A stretch of DNA of 64,000 nucleotides from Heterobilharzia americana. Its lineage: Eukaryota; Platyhelminthes; Trematoda; Strigeidida; Schistosomatidae. Shown piece by piece: positions 59,231 through 64,000 of this stretch. The position numbers and the translations under genes are program-made. Below the pieces are notes generated by a model. The model ran no database searches. It was not told the DNA's origin and saw only the letters and a program-made list of their open reading frames with translations. How positions within the stretch are numbered: the first letter of the stretch is position 1; each line of letters begins with the position of its first letter. The stretch covers positions 129,333,113 to 129,397,112 of the forward strand of contig OX104127.1 of assembly GCA_944470555.2 (NCBI GenBank). The letters are read 5' to 3'.

Positions 59231-61520
59231 AAATCAAATCGACTTTATCTCAATCTCAAGAAAATGGAGACGCAGTCTACTTGACACAAGGTCAAGAAGA
59301 GGAGCAGATGTAGGTTCAGACCACTATCTAGTGCAAGGAACCTTCGAAATCAAGTTAAAAGCCTTCAAGGAAGCTGGTGATAGACCTCAATTCAAGTACA
59401 ACACTCGGAAACTGAAGGATGAAACTACAAAGGAGATCTTCAAGGCAGCCATCAAGACAAAATGGGAGACATCGTGCAACATCCCTGAAGAAACTTGTGT
59501 GGAAGAACACTGGAAGTCTTTGAAAGCTATGTGGAAAAAAACCTGCACAACAGTATTAGGAAGGAAGAAGAAAGAAGATAAGGAATGGATCTCGACGGAT
59601 ACCTGGAAGCTGATAGAGGAGAGGAGGATGGTGAAGCAGAAGATAAACCAGTGCAAGGATGCTCAACGACAAGAGGAACTGAGCACAATGTATAAAACAC
59701 TGGACAAAGAAGTGAAGAAGAGTGCACGGAAAGGCAAAAGACACTTCTACGAAACACTGGCAAGTGAAGCAGAACAGGCTGCAGGTAAGAGAGACCTGAC
59801 GACATTGTATCAAATAACCAGGTTGCTATCAGGGAAGAGACCAACACAGATGAAACCAATAAAAGATGAAGAAGGAAATTTAATTACAAAAGAAGAGAAA
59901 CAGAGGAAACGATGGGCCGACCACTTCAAGAAGCTTTTGAATCGACCACCACCTGCACTTCGTCCAGAAATACCACCTGCAGCCGCTGAACTACAAGTGA
60001 ACATAAATCCCCCAACGAAAATGAAAGTCCTGAACGCCATAAAGCTACTGAAATGCGGGAAAGCAGCAGGACCAGATGGGATCCCGCCAGAAGCACTGAG
60101 AACAGATGCAGAGACAACAGCGGACATGCTCACACCACTATTGCAGAAGATGTGGAAGGAAGAGAAGGTACCTGACGATTGGAAGAAGGGTTACCTTGTC
60201 AAACTGCCGAAGAAAGGAGACCTCACTGCTTGCAAGAACTGGCGCGGAATCACTCTCCTCTCCACCCCAAGTAAAATATTAAGCCGCATCATCCTAGAGA
60301 GGCTTAAAGACGCACTGGATTCAAAACTACGACCGGAACAGGCTGGCTGGCTGGATTCAGGAAGTACAAATCATGTGCAGACCAAATTGCAACGCTTCGT
60401 ATCATCATAGAACAGAGCACAGAATGGCAATCAGCTCTCTACCTCAACTTCATCGACTTTGAGAAGGCCTTTGACAGCGTCGACCGAGAAGTAATTTGGA
60501 AACTGCTTCAATACTACGGAGTACCGCAAACCTTTATCTGCCTCATTCAACAACTATATGAAGATGCCACATGCCAACAAGTAATTCACAATGGGAAGCT
60601 CAGTGATGCCTTTGAAGTGAAGACAGGAGTGAAAGGAGGCTGTTGCCTACTATCCCCCATGATATTCCTTATTGTGGTAGACTGCATCATGCAGCAAACA
60701 GTAGGCAGCGAGAAGAGGGGGATACACTGGACGACGGAAAAGAACCTAGAAGACTTGGATTTCGCCGATGACTTATGCCTAATGTCACACAAACTTGAAG
60801 ATCTGCAGGCAAAAACTAACAAGTTGACAGAAGAGGCAGCGAAGACGGGACTTCAGGTGAATATAGAGAAGACAGAAGTGATGAAGATACCGCACCACCA
60901 CCATCAGCAACAACAACAAACTCCAGTCACCATCAACGGGAGAAACTTGAAGGAAGTAACCTCCTTCACTTATCTAGGAAGCACTGTTTCAACTGCAGGC
61001 GGGACGGACGAGGACGTCAAAGTCAGAATCGGAAAAGCAAGACAGGCGTTCATTAGCCTGAAACCAGTGTGGAGATCTTCTGCACTCAGCATGCGGAACA
61101 AGATACGGATTTTCAACACCAACGTCAAGTCAGTGCTCTTGTATGGCTCAGAGACTTGGCGTGTCACGAAAGGCATTTCCAATAAACTACAGACATTCAT
61201 CAACAACTGCTTACGCTGGCTCGCTACTGAAGATCAGATGGCTAGGAAAAATAGGCAACAAGGAACTCTGGCTGGCGACGAACCAACCAAGAACCTATCA
61301 CGCAACAAATATGCAGGAGGAAGTGGAGATGGATTGGCCATGCACTGAGAAGGCCGACTGAGGACATCACGCGTCAGGCCAGTTGCTCGAGTGGAATCCC
61401 CATGGGAAGCGACGAGTTGGACGTCTGAGGGTGACATGGAGGAGGTCGTGCGAGGAGGAAATGAGAGGTTGTGGGCTGTCGTGGAGCCAGGTTCAAAAGA
61501 TCTCAGAGAACTGAGGTCAC
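59231..61520 (+). pseudogene. RT and C-terminal region of the SR2-like element
   Basis: From NQIDFISISRKWRR and VGSDHYLV (about 59310) a basic linker leads to RT: KCGKAAGPDGIPPEALR (about 60055), GYLVKLPKKGDL (about 60190), WRGITLLSTPSKILSRIIL (about 60240) and RPEQAGW. A one-base shift near 60370 follows. RT continues with ATLRIIIEQS, motif A FIDFEKAFDSVDREV (about 60450), GVKGGCCLLSPM (about 60630) and LDFADDLCLMS (catalytic ADD, about 60755). Next are GLQVNIEKTEVM, an HHHHQQQQQ tract (about 60895), FTYLGSTVSTAGGTD, LLYGSETWRVTK (about 61140) and NCLRWLATEDQM. A further shift near 61250 precedes CEEEMRGCGLSWSQVQKISEN. Confidence 0.88.
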
Positions 61521-61576
61521 TGGAGGCGTGCTACTGAAGCCCTATGTTCCACTAGGAACCCAAGAGAGTAATAATA

Positions 61577-61588
61577 AAACATCTGGTA
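61577..61588. repeat. Target-site duplication of the SR2-like element (right)
   Basis: AAACATCTGGTA, exact copy of 58330-58341. Confidence 0.88.
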
Positions 61589-61720
61589 GCAGTTATTTTA
61601 TCGACTGACCAGGATCCTCTTTAATCAAAACTCTCTGAGTGTCGATCATCAGGAAAGCCTAGGAGCAAGTACATTAGGCTTTGTGCGCATACTACTAAAT
61701 ACAAAACTCTACAATGCTGT
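61589..61720 (+). mobile_element. 3' end of the interrupted CR1/Jockey-like RT
   Basis: After the right target duplication the plus strand continues VAVILSTDQDPL, then (after a stop) LSECRSSGKPRSKYIRLCAHTTKYK. This is the C-terminus expected after HINSCKHL at 58330, so the two parts belong to one element. Confidence 0.75.
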
Positions 61721-63540
61721 ATGTATTTAGCTGGTCTGCTGTGAGCTGAAGTATCAGAAGTGGACTAACTGGTCAATTTCTGTTTTGGCAGCAAACTAAT
61801 TGATGATGAGCCTGTTACTATTTACGCATTATGAACCTAATTGTGAATGGAATTGTCTACCTAAGTTAACCCTGAATTTTAAAGAAAGTTGTAGAAAGAG
61901 TAAATATTCTTATCTTTTATGTGTAATTTATACTTATTTCATTTACCATGTGTAGATGTACACTGTTTCTGTCGAACTGATGCTACATGACATGCTGGAA
62001 ATTCTGTACATTATAGCTTTTCAGAATAAGGCCATTATTATTAAAGCAAAAATCCAGCTCAGAGAACACAATGCCATCAAAAAGACATTTAGTTGTGACC
62101 GTTGACTCCAGGAAAGATGTAGGATCAGCAGAATCATAGGATGAAATCAGTAAACCTTAAATTTAAAATGACATTTATTTGTGCCGATAAGAAAGTAAAA
62201 CAGTATTATAAAGGAGGCCAGTACCCTTACTGCCTGAGAAATGAGGGTAAAACGACTCAGAATTTACCATAGATGTGTAATGTCCATTTGATAATATTTC
62301 AAAACAGTGCTAAAGGATCTTAACCCTTAAACTCATTTACTCCAGTTTTCTAGTTTAGGTGCCTTGTGAGTGGACAGTCTTAAACTAATAGCTTTTTGAC
62401 AAAAGTTATTTCCATTTTATCACCACTTTTCAGATCAACACTAGTTTATCAAGTGCACTCAAGGTAAAAAAGCATTTCTGTAAGTTGTGAAACACAACTC
62501 TCATTTTCTGATATCCAGCATTTAGACTCAATGACCTTTATCACGCTGGCATTAGTTTTAAAATTTCCAACACTGTTGAAAAACAAACGAATCAGACACT
62601 AAAGCTGGTGAAAATCACATTTTAATTTAGTGGCGTTTGAATCTTTCTGAAATATGAGCACTGTGTGGTGTAGTCATTTGTTTAAAGGCTTTTCTCCACA
62701 ACACTCGCGCTGCATTAGAAATTTGTTCAGGTTGGAGGTATCGACAAAACCTTAGGAAAATTGTGAATTTAGTGTGTATTCAGAAGAATCTATTCTGAAG
62801 TGATTATAAACCATTCCATTTTAGTCTGTTTATTAGAAATATCACACAGTGAAACAGTAGCATTTACTGGATAACGTTTCGGACATAATTTATTGTCCAT
62901 ATTCATATTATATTATTGTTATATTATTACACATTATATATATTATATTACAAACCATTCTTGTTAACTGTGACCATGCCCTGGATTAACATACATATAT
63001 ATAGTTTTTAGAGAGAGAGGTTCATCTCACCAGCTGAGGTGTTCTATTTCGAAATAATGATACTGTGGTCTCAAAACACCCTCTAAACATTACAGTCGAA
63101 CTAACCAAGTATTACTATTATACATGAAATACCGGTTGTAGTTAACTATCTAGTGCATGAAATTTTCTTAGAATTCTGATACATAGATATTTTCAATGTG
63201 GAATTTGACAACAGTATTTAGAGATTTCTAGTCAGTTGCCCAGTTTGAATGCTGGATAAAAGCCTTTGAATTAAAAATACATCATGTGCGTTATGAAATC
63301 ACCAGGTGTGTGCCTTGATAAATTGGAATTTTAACTCAGTGAAGAAGAATATTACAATGGGAACTCCATTTGTCAATTTTTTATTGGTGACTAGCTTTGA
63401 AAGTTAATTCCTGATATTCCTATAAGAAGTCGTAACCAGTGGGACAAACCTAGTTGGTGTGAGGACAAATACTTAATGATGACATTGAATGACGGTTGCA
63501 CTATGTCCTGACTGATAGGAGTTGGAAATATGCACAGCTG
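61721..63540. other. No recognisable gene
   Basis: AT-rich sequence. It includes repeat R4 copy 2 (62822-62905) and short AT-rich simple runs near 62905-62950 and 62995-63020. Confidence 0.5.
62822..62905 (+). repeat. Short dispersed repeat R4, copy 2
   Basis: Diverged match to 35632-35710, same orientation. Confidence 0.5.
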
Positions 63541-63547
63541 GATTCCA

Positions 63548-63615
63548 ACCCATTGGCTCAATGGTAACGTGCTGGTCACAGAACCTGAAGGTCCTGGATC
63601 CGATCCCTGATGGAG
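63548..63615 (+). repeat. tRNA-derived SINE head
   Basis: A box TGGCTCAATGG (63554-63564) and B box GGATCCGATCCC (63597-63607) have tRNA-like spacing. The surrounding stems do not form a full cloverleaf by eye, so this is more likely a SINE or tRNA pseudogene than a functional tRNA. Confidence 0.55.
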
Positions 63616-64000
63616 TCATGCAGGCACACTGCTGAGGAGCTCCACACTAGGACGAGACAGCTGTCATGTGCTCACGGGTTCCCAATGTTCCTCCAGCAGA
63701 TATCAGTTCATGATGAATACCAACTTGAAATTCTTATTCTTCCTTCACCGAATAAAACAAAACTCTATTGGCAAAGGAAACATCCAATCCAAAACTTGAA
63801 TGAAATGCTTGTTCACCTAAACTTCAAGCAATATTTATGTATGTAAATAACTTTACGAGCTAGATTTTGTCGCGTAATTATTTAGGGTAAGAATTCAAAT
63901 TGCTGGTTACAGTATTAAGGCATATACAATGTAATTTATTTTCAAAAATATTGAGTAAACTGAAAATTAAATTGTAAGTGAATTCCGCTTCTCGGATAAT

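Larger units (their letters stand above)
58342..61576 (+). mobile_element. SR2-like RTE retrotransposon, near full-length
   Basis: A 3235-bp insertion between 12-bp target duplications. It has a 5' UTR starting near ACTAGTTTACTAG (a weak match to the other copy near 46800), one endonuclease-RT polyprotein, and a short 3' UTR ending with the CTATGTTCCACTAGGAACCC block and a (TAA)-type tail. This layout, single polyprotein and short-repeat tail are typical of the RTE clade; resemblance to schistosome SR2 is from memory. It carries at least three frame breaks, so this copy cannot move by itself. Confidence 0.9.

Noticed and set aside
58369..60133. Several minus-strand frames of 80-110 codons
   Set aside because: They are antisense shadows of the SR2-like endonuclease and RT.
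63548..63615. Functional tRNA gene
   Set aside because: A and B boxes are present but the stems do not pair into a cloverleaf by eye; a SINE head is more likely.

Overview
The window looks like a piece of a blood-fluke (Schistosoma) genome. It is AT-rich and gene-poor, and it is packed with the retroelement mix known from schistosomes: Gypsy elements of the CsRn1/Boudicca type, RTE-type elements resembling SR2, several CR1/Jockey-type lines, a Penelope-like element (PLE), tRNA-derived SINEs and Sm-alpha-type repeats with hammerhead-ribozyme relics. Species cannot be settled from sequence reading alone.

Only one host gene is convincing: a full-length, intron-free NOSIP homologue on the minus strand (7731-8630). 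Two short putative exons (50808-51155 and 53826-54051) could belong to a second, unidentified gene. Nearly every other long reading frame is retroelement-derived.

Layout. 1-890: one arm of a diverged dispersed repeat whose partner lies inverted at 42240-43065. 4.3-5.6 kb: SINE relics and a non-LTR 3' fragment. 7.7-8.6 kb: NOSIP. 9.9-12.8 kb: a decayed minus-strand Gypsy relic. 13.3-21.6 kb: two minus-strand CR1-like copies (A and B); copy B is split by a nearly complete minus-strand Gypsy element (about 16196-20392). 22.3-27.07 kb: a plus-strand CR1-like copy (C) with ORF1, endonuclease and reverse transcriptase (RT), all with stops. 27073-29879: a second Gypsy copy of the same family, plus strand, with both LTRs but most of pol missing. 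The two Gypsy copies form about 2.03-kb inverted arms around copies B and C. 30-40 kb: no recognisable genes, only diverged repeats. 40.1-41.7 kb: a decayed minus-strand non-LTR RT. 46.8-50.6 kb: a decayed SR2-like element containing a 341-bp CTGG microsatellite. 52.3-53.1 kb: a 5'-truncated SR2-like copy. 54.2-54.9 kb: Sm-alpha-type repeats meeting head to head. 55.4-56.9 kb: a compact PLE with 266-bp inverted termini. 57.4-61.7 kb: a CR1-like RT interrupted by an SR2-like element with a clear 12-bp target duplication.

The most interesting structure is the PLE at 55408-56912. It has an intact 225-codon frame carrying only the linker and GIY-YIG endonuclease, near-perfect 266-bp inverted repeats, a 13-bp target duplication, and a hammerhead-like motif in each arm whose predicted cleavage site falls within five bases of the repeat edge.

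All identifications come from reading sequence and recalled family motifs; no database search was run. Percent identities are by-eye impressions.
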